Shown here one piece after another: positions 1-17,700 of a DNA stretch of 64,000 nucleotides. The notes beneath the pieces were generated by a model. It was not told the origin of the DNA, ran no database searches, and saw nothing but the letters and a program-made list of their open reading frames with translations. Within the stretch, counting starts at the first letter, position 1. Each line of letters opens with the position of its first letter. The position numbers and the translations under genes were made by a program. The stretch comes from Trichostrongylus colubriformis (taxonomy: Eukaryota > Nematoda > Chromadorea > Rhabditida > Trichostrongylidae): positions 4,784,965-4,848,964 of the forward strand of contig OZ022257.1 of assembly GCA_963978905.1 (NCBI GenBank). Reading direction: 5' to 3'.

Positions 1-84
1 CCGCCTCAGTCGGAAATTCATGGTACAGAAACTTAGGTACGCGGCGAACGACGTGCCAGGCACTAATTCTGTCGCCGCGGCCCC

Positions 85-215
85 TCACCCACCACTTTGA
101 GGAGCTGTGTCTTTGCCGAATGCTCATTTTTTGCGTGAAACTTTGCTTGCGGCCGCTAATAAATACGGCATAACTAGAAGAGGATCAGAGAAGCTCATTT
201 TTCCGTGCGCGATTC
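85..215. repeat. Degenerate half copy of the TTAA-flanked fold-back family
   Basis: The segment carries the features of the right arm of the fold-back family found complete at 22927-23351: a tract like TTTGAGGAGCTGTGTCT, then GCGTGAAACTTTGC, an A/T-rich stretch, and CTCATTTTTCCGTG close to GATTC. The left arm is missing or too diverged to see. It lies in the intron upstream of the first visible PGM1 exon. Nothing else is recognised in 1-518. Confidence 0.5.
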
Positions 216-518
216 ATCTAATGAGAGGTTGGTGCAGATGGATGGGCAGCGATCAGCTCATCCAGCCAACCATAAACATCGCCAAAAGTTACTCGGCTTT
301 GGGAATACCATTAAAATACAGACGAATGAGTGTGATAAAAACCCCGACACGCCGTAGTTGCATGAGTTGAATGGGTCCAATCTATATTGGCGTTTTTTAT
401 TTGAATTCTTTCTTTTGATCCTTCAACTAGTACATCACCAAGCAGTCCTGCCACAGCTGCATCACTACAAGTTGCTTTCACTTCACAATGTTAACTTATC
501 TGAATTCTCTCGTTTCAG

Positions 519-4001
<3,483 letters not shown>

Positions 4002-5745
4002 CTCGTTGCTCAGTGCTATGAGTCATAGATGAATTCGCAGATGATTTCGTAATCTCTCATATAACTGCTCAACTATAGATGCAAATACTTTAGTATGTTC
4101 CTAATACGGAGTGTTTCACTAGTGAATTGCCTTTGCCTTGCTTGTAATTTTGTAACACTTTCTAGTCTGTTGAGGTCTAGTATGCCATAGATAAAGAAAA
4201 TAAAATATGTGGTACTTTTATTGAGTGATTTGTGGAAATGGAATAGTACCATATAGATACTTACACGAATGTGCTTGTGACACAAGTAAATGGAGATGAA
4301 TTCTTGTGAAATATTTCATACCTTGCAGGTTATTAGCATTTGTGTCATAGTCATCGTGTGCATCCCGATGTAGTTGTGCAGTGGTAGAAGTGGCTGTGGT
4401 AGTCGTGTTATTAACTTTTTTTCTGTAAAGAGGTCTGTTTTTGATCGGTGGTATGAAAAAACTACTTGTTAGACAGTCAAATCGCATTGAAAAATGCTGT
4501 AACGAAAAAGTTCTTCGCTTAAATCAATGCAGGGGTTACTTACTGCCCACGTCATAAGCACGACGTTAATTTTTATTACCTGTGCTCAATTCTGAGAGCG
4601 TGGAGGCGAATTCAGTTCTTTAACTCGAAGAACTGGGGTACCGTTTAGCAGCGATTATTTCTTGTTCCAAAGCCTCATGTTGATCCAAAGGCGTATGATC
4701 AGTGTGAGACTTTCGAAGACTCAAAAAAGCTTTCACAACTTGATTGCAAGAAGTTTATTATGGCAGAAATGGTACAAAATTGATCTTATTGAGAGACTCT
4801 GTTTGGTAGCCGTCTAGGAGTATCGAATTTTCATACCGCCTCAATGGGAATTCCTCGTAATGGAGGAGAGCAGTAGAACCAACTTTCGCTCATTGCAAAC
4901 TCTCTTGACACAGATTCAGTTGGAAGCTATATTCTTGTACTCTTAAAAATTGCAAAATATCCGTGGTGATACATAGAAAAATACCACAGTTTATGACGTG
5001 ATACGGAGAGTTTCGGGAGCAAACATTTTATCGGAGGTTAAAGTCACAGCGTCACAGCTTCTTATTGCAGTAAATATCTTCGCACTTCAAACTGCATCGA
5101 TTTTTGTGTCGAAAAAAGAAAATTTGTTTACAGTTGGAAGCAATAGAAAATGTGTGACAATCCGCCGTACAAGACAATTCCCTTGGAACCCGTACCTGGC
5201 GCATGTGATGTGTGAGTGACGTCTTTACCATTCTTTGTTATTTTTATGTGAGTAATCGTAGTTTTATCACTATCGTCTTCTGAAAGACCTGTAAAGGCAT
5301 GCTTAGCGATAATCTTGAGTGGTGGCGTTGAGTAGTGAAAACATCGGTCGTTGGGTGCTAGTGGCGAAATGCGAAAGAAAAGGTAACAAAGCTCGAGTTC
5401 GGACTACACCTGCTATTTTTTCTGCCCACGAAAGTTCGTAAAGGCGCTTGGCGACAAAACCGAACAAAGAATTGTGGGAATGATGCCAGAGGGCAAGGAG
5501 GCAAGCCTTAGAGAAATAATAGCACCCATGATGAGTAGAAAGTTGTGTGGTTAGTCCACCATCACTGTTTGGATGGCCTTAGTGCCCTATGACTAACCAT
5601 CGCACCGCGGTAACGCATTTTTGCTGCCTGCAGGCAGTTTATCCGCTTTTGATGGACTGAAACACCCTTCCTATGGCAAGCAGTGATGATGTTCTGATTT
5701 ATCGCCTTTAGACAATATGTCGCTTTTAGCGCTACTGCATCAACG
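4002..5745. other. Intergenic region between PGM1 and REXO1
   Basis: This holds the PGM1 3' UTR with AATAAA near 4199. No coding exon is recognised in the rest. Around 5535-5615 a GTGTGGTTAGTC...GACTAACCATCGCAC pair could form a stem, but its function is unknown. Immediately before the next gene, a CGCTTTTAG acceptor ends at about 5729, 16 bases before the REXO1 start codon, and is a likely trans-splice site. Confidence 0.6.
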
Positions 5746-8700
5746 ATGAACGGACCCCAAAACGATGCTATTAGGCCCTATGCTGCCGAGGACTGTGGAT
5801 ACCAAGCTTATATCTCATCAACAAGTGAACAGCCGACAACATCCGGTGGCACCGCTTTTCCTGGAGGCTCATATGGGTATTATGCAACATTATCAAAATA
5901 TGCACCGGAAGAACCTGCTTTATTCGGCAGTGAATCGTTCTCTGGTACGACATATTTTAGTACCCATCCGCTACCCAATGTAATCACGAAAGGGACCATT
6001 TTAGGTTATGCACCACCTCCATCAACCTTCCAGGCACCATATTCGCTACCAGTGGAAGCAACCTACTCAGCACCCAACCTGGATCCACACGGAGACGTTG
6101 ATTTACGTGATGCTAGCGCCGTTCTGAATGCCAGCAAAAGCGATTCTTCAACATCTCAGCTGGTAAACTGAAAAAGTTATATACTGTCTTACTAATTCAT
6201 AACTGATTGTTATGAAAAGCTCTAATTGAAGGTATCCTGGTCTAGCAAATGTATTGTTCTACCACTCGACAGGATTATGAGAAGGGGTGACAATATGGCT
6301 GCACGATCATCTTTGAGTAATCAATTTTGCAGGATTGCTCCCGGCTTTCCAGCAGGTCGCAGAGTAGTATGGAAGAAGATTCTAATGACGGTTTGAAGAA
6401 TTCCACTGCGAAGAAAATCAAGTCCCTCCCGTTACCGAAGGTGAGTCCGCAAAATTAGCGTTTTACACTCGCTAGTTCCTTCCAATTTTATGGGCTCATT
6501 CAGATTGGTGTACAGTCGAGACAATCGAAGTCAAAATCTGAGAAGTTCAAGGAGTACGTTGGTGAAGTAGCAAGGCTTAATGAGGAAATCGAGCGGTTGC
6601 AGAAATTGCAAGAGCAGGTACTGGATAATCATCGGGGTTAATTTATTCGATCTGACTTTATGTGGTTAACGTTACAAGGTATCCTGGTTACAATCAACTG
6701 TCACCCACGCTTGAGCTGCTGCTGCTTAAAAGGTTATTTCAGCGGGGTGCGGGGTGCGCACGTCTCTGTGCGCTAACCCAGCAGGTCATACAACCCATTA
6801 GATGCCTCCCATCACATTACGATTCAGTACCCAGTTACCTGAAATACTATCGAAAGTTTCAATACTCTACTTTCTGGATTATTTTTGTTCCTTCCTCAAG
6901 GGCGCCTATACCATATTCAAGCCCGCTACCCCCTCCATTCATATTAACGTTTATGCACTAAAATGATTTTCGAATTTTTTCTAAAGTCTCTAGAGCAAAA
7001 TGGGCAAACGATAGTTTCACACGAGGTCTCCTACATCCTTCTTCTACGACTGACAAACGACCCATTTCTTGACTGCATTGTAGCATATGATGATAACCGG
7101 ATTCTGTAGGAGAATTGACTACGATGTACATCATGGTTGAAAAAAGGTCGAGTTTATAGCCGTCAGCACCGTCAGCATGGTAGCGGTATAGTGGTCCACG
7201 GTTGCTTCATTCTACGGTAGCTTCATGGATCCCGGCGAAACTCTTTCATATATGGTTTTCTTGAGGGCATACGGACAAATGGGCAGACTGTGCGTCTCAT
7301 GTATAGCTGGAATAGTCATATAGAATAGGATCATGAAATCTCTCGGGAATATCGAGCATCTGGAAACCTTTTTTGATGTATCCAAAATGACTGTGAATAG
7401 AAATTCATGAACAGCAATAAGCTGTCGGGGTTAGCCTTAAGATGTGTGAAAATTGAGATTTTGAAAAGCAATTTTTGGCCTAACCCTCTTCTGTTTGCAG
7501 CTTCGACAAGAAGCTAAGAAAATAGCTACAACGGCAACTGATGAGGATTTACCTAAAGAGGTCTTATTGGATGAGAGTCCTTCCTCACTCGATGTGACGG
7601 AGAAGGCTGCCACTAGTAGCAAAAGCAAACATAAGGTTGGTTCCTGTCTATCTGTTTTTTTTTTTTTTGTAGCTGGGCTCCTTGTATTGATAAACCCGAC
7701 TCTGAAACAAGCGGATGATGTTAGATGATCAGGAGGGTCTTATGGGTGCTGGATAGGCACTGGGCAATCAGCTATTATTTTGTTTGAGCATAAACTCGAT
7801 TCACGGTTTGAAAATGTAAAGAGCCATCTTTCAGTTGTCATCAGCACGAGAAAAACCAGTAATCGCTGAGTATATCCCTACCCCTATCGCGGAATTGGAA
7901 AGAATGAAACGAGAAGAAAAGAAACGAAAGAAGAAGGAAGAAAATGAATACGAACCATCCTTCAAAAAAGTGAAGGACAAAGTGAAAGAAGGTCCGCGCA
8001 AGCGACGATTACTTAGCGAGGATGAGATTTCTACGCTCTTTGAGGTTATTATTTTCTGTTTAAACCTCGCTGGTGTTCAGGATGGAAGTGGTAATGGGGT
8101 CATTTTTACCTAGTAGTGTAAGTTTAGTTATTCAAGCTCTCGGAGCTCGAGATGTGAGCTCCTTCACGTATCTTCATTTTTTGAGTTCAGGATACTCCAG
8201 AACCTAGACGCAAAAAGGCAAAGGAGGAGGGTGAAATACAAAAGGAGAAGGCCTCATCAACGAAGGTGTGGTTTTCCTTCTGTGATTATAAATCTTCGGT
8301 GTATCATTTTTTTACTTAGATTGCGCTCATTCTCTGCGACGCGCTATATTTGTAGCTTGCGACCCAGTCGTGTTCCCGTTAATGATGATGCATTCTAACG
8401 TTCCCTCTACTTTCCTTTCTTTTTCCTTCCTTTTTTCAACTATTTTCTTGAATTTTTACTTTTTGCTGTAGTTCTGGTGTAATCCCAGGATTTTTTGACC
8501 TCATGTGCTATTTTCATTGCTATGGTTTGAGATATCTGTGGGATATCTTGAAACGATATTATGTCCGAGTTGCAATACAGCGCGTCGTCGACTGCATCGC
8601 AGTGTAGGAAAGAACCATTCTGTATGGGATTTATGAAACTGATGATGATTTGTTTAGAAAGAGCGAAATCATCTTAAAAGAGCCAGTATCTCACCTTGTA

Positions 8701-11700
8701 AGTCTCCTGACTTATCAGCGGACGCACGGCCTCCGCCGAAGTTCCCTAAGAAAGAGATAAAGTGTGAACCAGTTGTTTGCGATGACGCGGAAGATCCATC
8801 CTCGATACCTTCCAATTCTGCCGGGAATTCCGAAGAGACGATCTCGGAACCAGTGGGAGCTACGAAGAAACGCATTGCAATGGAAGGGGTAGGTATTTAT
8901 CATTTCCTTGTCCCGATCTTTCATGTTGACCGGCATACTCCTGAGAATTTCCGAAAACTCAAAGTCGTTCACGAGTGTTATTTTTAGAGAATGGAATATG
9001 TTAATGAGTTCCTAGTTTTTGAAGTTCTTCGTCGTTAATAATAATTGCTCAAGACTGAATGTTGTAAGGGAATAGAATCAGCAAAGGTATCGTCTACGGG
9101 ACCTAAAGTTTTCGTGTTATCATACCGCTGTGTTGCGGTGTTCGCTACGTACCAAGGGAAGTTTCACGGAAAAAAGTTAAAATATGGCAAGGATACAAAC
9201 ATTTCCTCAAAGTTTCATCCACGCTGGTATCTTGAGCCGGGAAAATGGGGCTGTGCAGCGAAGCGGCGGTGGTTTTTCGTGATATATTTAGGAAGGAGAC
9301 CATGATCATATGTGAAATTTGCGACTGTGGAGATGAATGATTTTTATTAAAATGATCAGCCCTTAGAGCCGAACAAATGACCGCCGTAGTTTTGCTGCAC
9401 AGTCCGCGCGGCTCTGCCCACGATTCCCAGCGTGGTCTTGTGGAGATGTATCTCTGCCGGATTGCACCTTATCGTGTCAAACATTGCACACCGTCTCTAG
9501 TAAACAAGTACAGAAATCGAAAAGCTCAAATTTCCTGATGATCCCTCTACGATATACTGAATCCTCTTGAGCAACCTCACGACCCTGCTGATTTCTATGC
9601 ATTAGCTTTAAAAAAGCGTACTGAGCGTAGATTTGCTTGTTCTTCACCAATGTAGAAGTGATTGATGGTTATGTAATTTGCTCGCCATGTGAACCAGCTT
9701 CACTATATTTGAAAGACAAACTAGAAGTGTGCATTCAATTTTGAAGAAATAGAAAGTGAAGGCATCTGTGTCGCCGCCCATCTCCCTAATCTCCTAGTTC
9801 TAGTTTTAGCTTTCTAGTCTCTAGTGTATATAAACTTCTCATCATGCTTACACAGACGTGTCCCACCTGCTGCTAAAAACATCTATGCCACTGCTTCTTT
9901 ATGTTGTCTTTTTTTCGTTTGGGTGTCTGTCTGAAAGCCTATTTGTCAAAATGCTCGTTTTTGGGTCGTAGTCATGATCGCGCCTTGTCTGCTGGAAAGG
10001 TCGACGGTGGAGCGTTCAAACGTCTAAGCGTGGGTGAGGTAGGCACTCTGATAGAGATGATAGCATGTGATAAGTTCTGACAAAGTTTGATAACAGCAGA
10101 TAATTGAGCATGACGGGATTCGTTTAACCGGAAGATACTATCTTACGACAGTCATATTCCAGGGATTAAATGATCAGTGAGTAAACACTTGTGATGCGCG
10201 CAGCACTATGGGATAGCCACATTATTCTGTGGATGGAGTTCATTTCACGTATACCCACCAATTTTGTTTACACTGCAACCAGTGAGGGTGGTCTGTAAAT
10301 TTTCTCACTCTCTGTTCCACCCATTTTCCATTTCGTTTGCACATTGTCAGAGAGATCGTGAAAAAAAAAAAAAACTTGGTTATTGTTTGGATGGCCACAT
10401 TGGATTTATTCAACAGTACAAGGGATCCCCATTGTGTTCTCTCTGGTTCAGTCAGTAATCGTAAAATCGCGGATTACATCACCGTCGAATTTTCGATCAT
10501 TGGCAATGCAGCAACCATTTTTGGCATCACCCACTATCACGATTTCATAACTCTGACATCCCCTCTGCTCTTGCTTGCATCGGGGAACACTGGTCATCGT
10601 TCCCTCTATAGCTATAGAATATTGCTGGCTTGCTTCCGTTGTCATCGTACAGTTGGAGTGCTTGAGACGCGTACCGAGAAATGTCGAAGAAGCTGATTCC
10701 CTCCTGCTTGGCTCTTAAGCAATCCCCATCATTAAACTGGGAAGTCCTTCTCACCATCGCAGCAGCATACGTCTGCTACTTACTGCGAGAGATCGCTTTA
10801 GATTTATTTTTCCTTTACAATTTTGCTTTGCGCGCGACATTTCGTTCGCGCTACTATTTACGGAAAAATGTTTACTGTGAAGATGTTCAGGGCTGAAGGG
10901 GTCGAATTAGCGCCCATCAAATTGTCTTTCTGACCGAGATACTGGGAGTTGAAGCGTGTGACACTGAGACGTCATTGTGCTCCTTCCGCATCGGTCAAAG
11001 GAGTCGTCCACGGAAAAATGAGTATCTTTGTCACTCATGTATCCATGTTGCGTTTGCTTAATAAAGGCCGCGGCGGACAACGGTGGGCACTTGCCTGGAG
11101 GCTCCGCTCGCCCGGCCGAGACGTTGTGGTGCTGTATCTCAGCCGGATTCACATTTTTCGTGTGAAACTCTGCATGCGGCCCACATTAAGCAAATACAAC
11201 ATAAATAAATGATAACATAAAAACTCATTTTTCCGTGGACGACTCCTTCAAGGTTTTGTTGCGTGTGCATGATTGGCCCGTAATTCGTGTATTCATGAAA
11301 ATCGTCTTTGTTAGGTCCAGCTGCTAGGCCACGTGTCATAAGCGAGACATCGTCATAAAGTATAGGTGGGGTAGCTGCCGGTCATTGGCCTTCACTCTCC
11401 TCCCCCATTCCGGACACCTACTCCGTCCGGTTACGGATGACCGTCTTGGGAATGGCGTTAAAAACGATTTCGCCTTGCTGAATTCCCTTATTCCACGTCG
11501 TTGTAGGCCATGGGTAGTCTTATGTACCCACTGTGAGCGCCCAGGAAGGCCAAGGCTTCAAAAAGTGTTGTTCCATTGCTGTGTGCTGATAAGCTATGGT
11601 AAATGTACTATTCAGAAGCTGAGTTAAGGAAGAGGTGTCGGTAGTGTAATGGATTAGCACATATGTCCGGAAAGCATGAAGTGCAGGTCGATTCCCGTCC

Positions 11701-14700
11701 GACACCGAAGCTTTTGCCCCTAACTCAGCATCCTTGCAGTATTTCAGTTCAGTTTAATTTCAGCATTTCTGTTAGCTTTTCGATTTGATGAACGAATATA
11801 AAGCGGGTTGATGTATGTATTTTCGCGACACTTCGTGAGCCTCGGACCGTCTGGACACTATAGTGCCGTGCACTTTCCTAAAAGAATGCGTCTGTGGCTT
11901 TTGGCTTCTCTGTTGTCACGTGGTATACATTGGTCAGTAGCACTGGAACAGAACGTACATCCCATATCGTTTGCTCTAGGATTTTTGTTGTGCGGTCAAT
12001 ACCACTACAGCTCGCGTCATCAGACCTTGTTTCCAATCTCCACGATCCCTATTGAGAAAAAGGTCCCAGACAAGTCAAAAATTTTAAGGTCTTATTTTGG
12101 TTGTAAAAAGGGGGTCGAATTTACAGAGGGAAATCCTTGGGTAACCATCATTCACTGATTTTTCAACAGGTCAGGTGATCTCTACCAGTGATTATATCGT
12201 ATTTTTTACAACATTTTCCTTACTGACACCATTTAGTGCACAAGCAACATCCACCCATAGCGTCAATGGCTCTGTAGCTGGGGTAGTTTCATCAGGGTAA
12301 TTTGGGGAGGGGAATGTCGTATGTCTTCAAGTTTCCCTTAGCGCAATGCTCAACTTGATCACGAGGAGAGTTGATAATTGGTTCCTTATTTACACTGACT
12401 TTTTAAATATGATGAACTTTTTGCCGTGTACTCTCTAGCGGTACAGTTGTATTGACTGTCGCTGTTTACCCAGAAACTCAATGTACCTGCCTTGAACGAT
12501 CTGGGTTTGCCTACGTGCTGTGCTTCAGAGCGTATTTTGTAATGATGTGACTTGTGCTCCGCCATATCACGATTTCATACGGAAGGTCGATGACTTCTAT
12601 TCAACCAGCTAAGCTCTCAGTGCGTTAAAGAATTGCGAAATGTCTTCCTCCTCCATGCCTTGTCTTGGAAATGATAGGAGCCTAATGAGGGGAGACGGAG
12701 GGGGCATTTTATAGGTAGTTGAACACCTATGCAGGATTGACGTCTCAAACTTATTGACCACTGAGCACTTACATGCCTTTGAATGTTCAGCGTGCCCCCA
12801 GGTTCGTCACTTGACTCACCATGCAGTCGGTGAGAGGGGGGGGGGGGTCTTATAGGTAATACCTAAGCAACACCAACGTGTCGATGTGTACGACACCACC
12901 AAGAATCACTCCATTGTCCCCTACGCCTCCCCCTCCTCCTTCATCAGAATATCACCAGAGGACTTGTTTTTTATTTATTTTGCTGATAACAACAGCCATT
13001 ATTAATTGTTGTAGAAAGATTACACAGGCAAATTGATAGCGATAGAGAGTGACAAAAGAAGAGTTCATTGATAAGGCTCATCGTCACATGGCCATGTTCG
13101 ACTGAAGTCCATTTATTAATGCCCAAGAAAGGCGATAAAATGTAGACGATGACTCATCACAAACAGAAGCGCAATTACGAAAGTATGAGTCATCACAAAT
13201 AGAAGTTGGCCACGCTAACACAGTAATTTTTCATGGCACGCCCTCTTCAATTTATTCTTTCTATGTGGACGGTTGATTCTTGTTAATGTGATTTTGCGGG
13301 TATTTTGATTTTTGAATTTAACCATTGCATTTTTTATTTCGAACTCATTCATTGAACGCTTGCGTATTTTAATTTTATTTAGAGTGGTGGTAACAGGTCA
13401 AGCCATTTGGCCAATGCAATGAAAAGTGGGGGTCAGCCGATGTAGAAGTCAGTGCTTTTACCCTTCTAGACGAGCCTGGTACAACCTCCACCAGAGGGAT
13501 GGAGAGCTTGGTTGGCATGGGCGGCATTAATGCGGGATTTGATCTCCGCACCATGAAAATGGGAGCGCGCGTCATCTCTCACTACACCACCTCCGACCTT
13601 TTCGAATATTATGCGACATTTGAAGTGCCCCGACTGAATTCTAGTAGCACTCCATGCAAAATACCCAGCATTGCATCACGGACCCTTCGGTTTTGCTTTG
13701 ACTGCGATTTGTATTGAATTTCAAAACTATGTGATAGTGGCTCAGATGACGTTATTCTACAATTTGTTTTTCAACAGAATTCAGGGAATACGGTAGATAA
13801 TGTGTTCCTTCCCATCCATTACCTCTCTTCTTTTGGGCCTCATTCGAAGATTATGGAATCGTCAAAAATCACCGAGTTTTTGCGCAAAAATCAAATGTGG
13901 AAAAAAAGCGACGCGACGTCTCGTGCTCAAAATTGGTGGAACCCATAGAAGAGGGCGGGGACTTAAAATCGGTCTCATAGAATCGCCATTGCGAATCTCA
14001 TAGAAGAGGTCGGGGCCAAGTGTGAAACACGAATTGATTGATTCCTCTGGCGTGAAGGATAGTGTTTTACTTAATTATCAGTTCGGTTATTCTTTCAACT
14101 AAACCAACCACTTCGCCGGCCTGGAAGCCGGCCCCATTATGACGCACACAGAAAATGAACATGTATTTTGTAGAGAAAAAAATTTCCCAAATGATGCGTA
14201 CGACAATCCGCAAAAACTTTCAATATTGTAGGAAAATTTTTTCTTCAAAAACATGCTATGGAATGACCTAATGTAGCCATGGTGATATGACATTTAAATT
14301 TTTCCACTTTTAAGATCGCTCTATGAGCCTTATACCGACGTCAAACTTTGCGATAACGCGATTTTGCGGTATCGAATCATGACAACGCGCCATTGCGAAT
14401 CTCAACGCCGCATGATCACATGCGAAAGTGCGTCGGCATGGGTGGCTGCATTCACTAGCAGCGAGGCAGAGTAGCACGCAGGAGATGCAAATACGACGCA
14501 AGCAGCGAGACAGGCAGGGTGGTACAGGCGGAGACGCAGAGACACGTAACCACGCCCTGCTTCCGGCACGGCAAAGTATGAATGAGGCCAAACGCCGGCT
14601 TTACCCTTAGTTATTGTTTGCGAAGTGCCATTTTCGAATATGACGCGACGCGTAAAACTCGCGTCACGGTCGGTTACGTCGCCTTAAGAGCTCCTTTTTT

Positions 14701-17700
14701 TTCGTTCTCCTTCCACTGCCTTGTTTCACTCATGGCGACCCAATGACAAACATTCCTCTGCGGCTTCGGCCATTTTGCGATTATGCGACCTCCCAGATTC
14801 GCATAATCTTTGGGTCCATGCGAATGCAATATTATTCCGGTTTAGCGGACTTTAAATTGTTCGCAAAGAATAAATGCGGCCTCGTGTTGGTTTCTTTGAA
14901 CTTTGTAGGGGTGCTGTCGCAGTGAGGGGGTGGGGCACGGTTATAAAGCTGCACACCTAAGCATTCTAGAGGTATCTCTGAGCGGTAAGTCTGCGCATGC
15001 AAGCGTATTTTGCTTGAGCCTCAATCGAGGAAAGAAGGGGTTACTATTTCTTTCTAGGCTCAGGTAGAAATATGTACATGGTGGGATGCCCCATCCCCTC
15101 ATTACGATTGCATCTCTATAAGCAGCAGCTGGGTGGCCAGCAACTACATGAATAGTCAGTTCAATTGGTTCGCACTTACTGCGTGTATATGAAGCGTTAA
15201 AGATCAAATTCGTTTGGTCAATAGACAAGGTCTTGCTTGTGATCTTCTTTTCAGGTGACTCCCTTTCCATACTCTTTCGTCCCTTTATGTCTGGAGCTAT
15301 TCTAAATCTAAGATCCCTATACAGGAAATCGTAGCCTACGAGTAGCCTGGCGAGCGAGTGTAACCGAGCTTTACAGTGGAATTCTACAACAATAGCGGTC
15401 ACGCGTCCTTTTTGATGTTTTTTTTTTCGGTGGAAAAATAGCAAATAGCCGCAGGAAACAATCTTTCGAAATCACAACGCCGATTTTTTCTCTAAAAGCA
15501 TGTTGTTACTGTTCATCTCAAATTACCTGTAGATCTCTTCACATGTGATTAGTTGTCGTCTATGTGTATGTTCAGGTTCAAGATCGTGCCCTAAAGATGG
15601 CCTCAGCGGTAAGTCGTAGGGTCCCATCGGCAAATGAACAACTTCAAGCGAGGATGACTTCATTGGCAAAAGCAAAGTCGATATCACCTACTCTTTCTTC
15701 TATGGTAAGGCATGAGCTGTGATTATCCTGGTTTATGTTCTAGTATATGAGTACCATAAGAACTGGCTTTAAAGCAGATGTACTCGATTCGGAGCGCCTG
15801 ATAGGGCGTGGCCTACGGACATGGGTGAGTGGCGGGAGTGAGAGTGCGTGGCAAGAGTGAGAGTGTGTAGCGGAGTGAGAGAGTTTGATACACCCAAGTC
15901 CGTAGACCACGCCCTATCAGGCGCTCCGAAGTGGAATGTACTCATCTTGATACATACGTTACAATATTCAGACTGTAGAAAGCTACTGTAGGAAATGGCA
16001 AAACCAAAACATTCAGAAACCAATTACACTGGAACAGATGTATGGTCATCGGCGTCCGAATGTGGTTGGCTCGATAGCCAAAGGAGAGGCAAGAACAGCA
16101 CGAACAACTGCGCTGTCGGTACGATTTCTATTGACTGTACATGTCTTCGGCGTTGTCTATTGTTGTTGTACATGTATTATCAAATTATTATTTTATGCTT
16201 CTTTCCAGGATAGCCGATCGAAAGCAGTTCCGAAATTGCGGGATCCGACAAATAGTAAAATTCCCTTCTCTTTACGTGTAAGCTTTCTAAACAAGATTTT
16301 TTCGCAGTACTTGGAAGTATGTCCGGAAGTGGAAGCAGTCAGGAATGTGAGTCCTTTACTGTATTGAATTAGAAACAGCTATATTCCCGTTTTGACTTAT
16401 TACCGGATCACAGTTCTACTAATCTGTAGTGAATCTTGTTGATTGGGTATGGTTTGAAGTTTTCATTGCCTTGAAGTGTTATCGTCATTTAAGGCGTACT
16501 GACCCAATATTGCCATTTGCCTGCGTTGTCCTTCCGTTTGTCCTTCTGATAATACCATACTTGCCACTGATCAACTCGCTACTGATGATTAAACATCGGG
16601 AGAACTGGAGGTTCTGCGAGCGGCAAAGTAAGAACGAAAAGGTTTTTCTCGAGCTCTCGGTATTCAGTCCTGATTCGAGAAGGTCGTCTTGCCGTGAAGT
16701 TTTGAAAGAAGAAAGAATAATATTCATCATCGTTCGTTCATTTTACGAAGATTGATATACCTTCAAGGTTGGAAGTCTATCTAAGTTCAATCACGTACTA
16801 CTTGTATCTTGGATATACATATGCCTCCAGCCACTGTGCCGTTTGCGTTATACCAACTGGGTTTTGCTTGTGGTAAATAGAAAAAATACAGCGGTGCATT
16901 CTTACAAAAGATTTATTGAGTGTGTGTTATTTTTTCGCCTAAAAGTATGATTTTCTGGAGTTAGCTACCCTGTGTCAAACACCTCTTTTGTTTCTGTTGG
17001 GTTTCCTTTTTCATGCAGTACAAAGTGTATTCGAGCACCATGATTTCTTTATAGTGATTCGTCTATCTTTTTAGTCTGAAATCGAGGAGAAAGCGATACT
17101 CGACAAGGTTCGTCATGCTCAAGGCTATAAAGTGGCAGCAATTAATTTGATCGGTCGTATTCGTAACGCCAAATCAACTGGTCTCAGTAAACCGAGAGCA
17201 GGTAGGCAACCAGTTAGAATTTTTGTTTTGACATAATTTACTATTCATATGCATTTTACTTATTTTTACTATTTATTCGTGCATTTCACTTATTTATCGT
17301 GCCTTTTATAGCTCTCAGACTTTATTCTCGGAGCGTATCATAGTCGACCTCTCTTTAACATCACCGGAATCCTGAATGGGTTATAAGGGATTAACTTCAT
17401 TTCCTCACTTAGATCATTGTCACCGACTCTTACTATCCTGTCTGCTTCGGTTGTGGGTTGCGCGCGATAGAATTGCGGTTTTCGGTAGATTCTTTCTTGT
17501 ACTTGTTGCTGTTGAAAACCAGTAACGTCTGAAGTACTGCTGTTTCTTATGTAGAAATCGTTACCTTTATATCTTCATAAGATTTTATAAAGGTGCCTTC
17601 AAATAGTAGCCTAGAACTTATTGTCGCCCACACCAGTTCTTTCGTCATGTTTCAAGAATATTGATCGCACAGGTGCAGCAGCTGATGTGATTCTCAAGTG

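Larger units (their letters stand above)
8889..15575 (+). other. REXO1: Very long REXO1 intron with several repeats
   Basis: A 6.7-kb stretch between two in-phase REXO1 exons. It holds a fold-back element (10999-11247), a tRNA-Arg-like pseudogene (11635-11705), a 12-base G tract (12836-12847) and a PIF-like palindrome (about 14405-14589). One possible skipped exon is at about 9972-10038: it reads HDRALSAGKVDGGAFKRLSVGE and ends at a GTAGG donor, but it would enter out of phase from the previous exon. At 13983 and 14388 the phrase CGCCATTGCGAATCTCA recurs. Confidence 0.5.
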
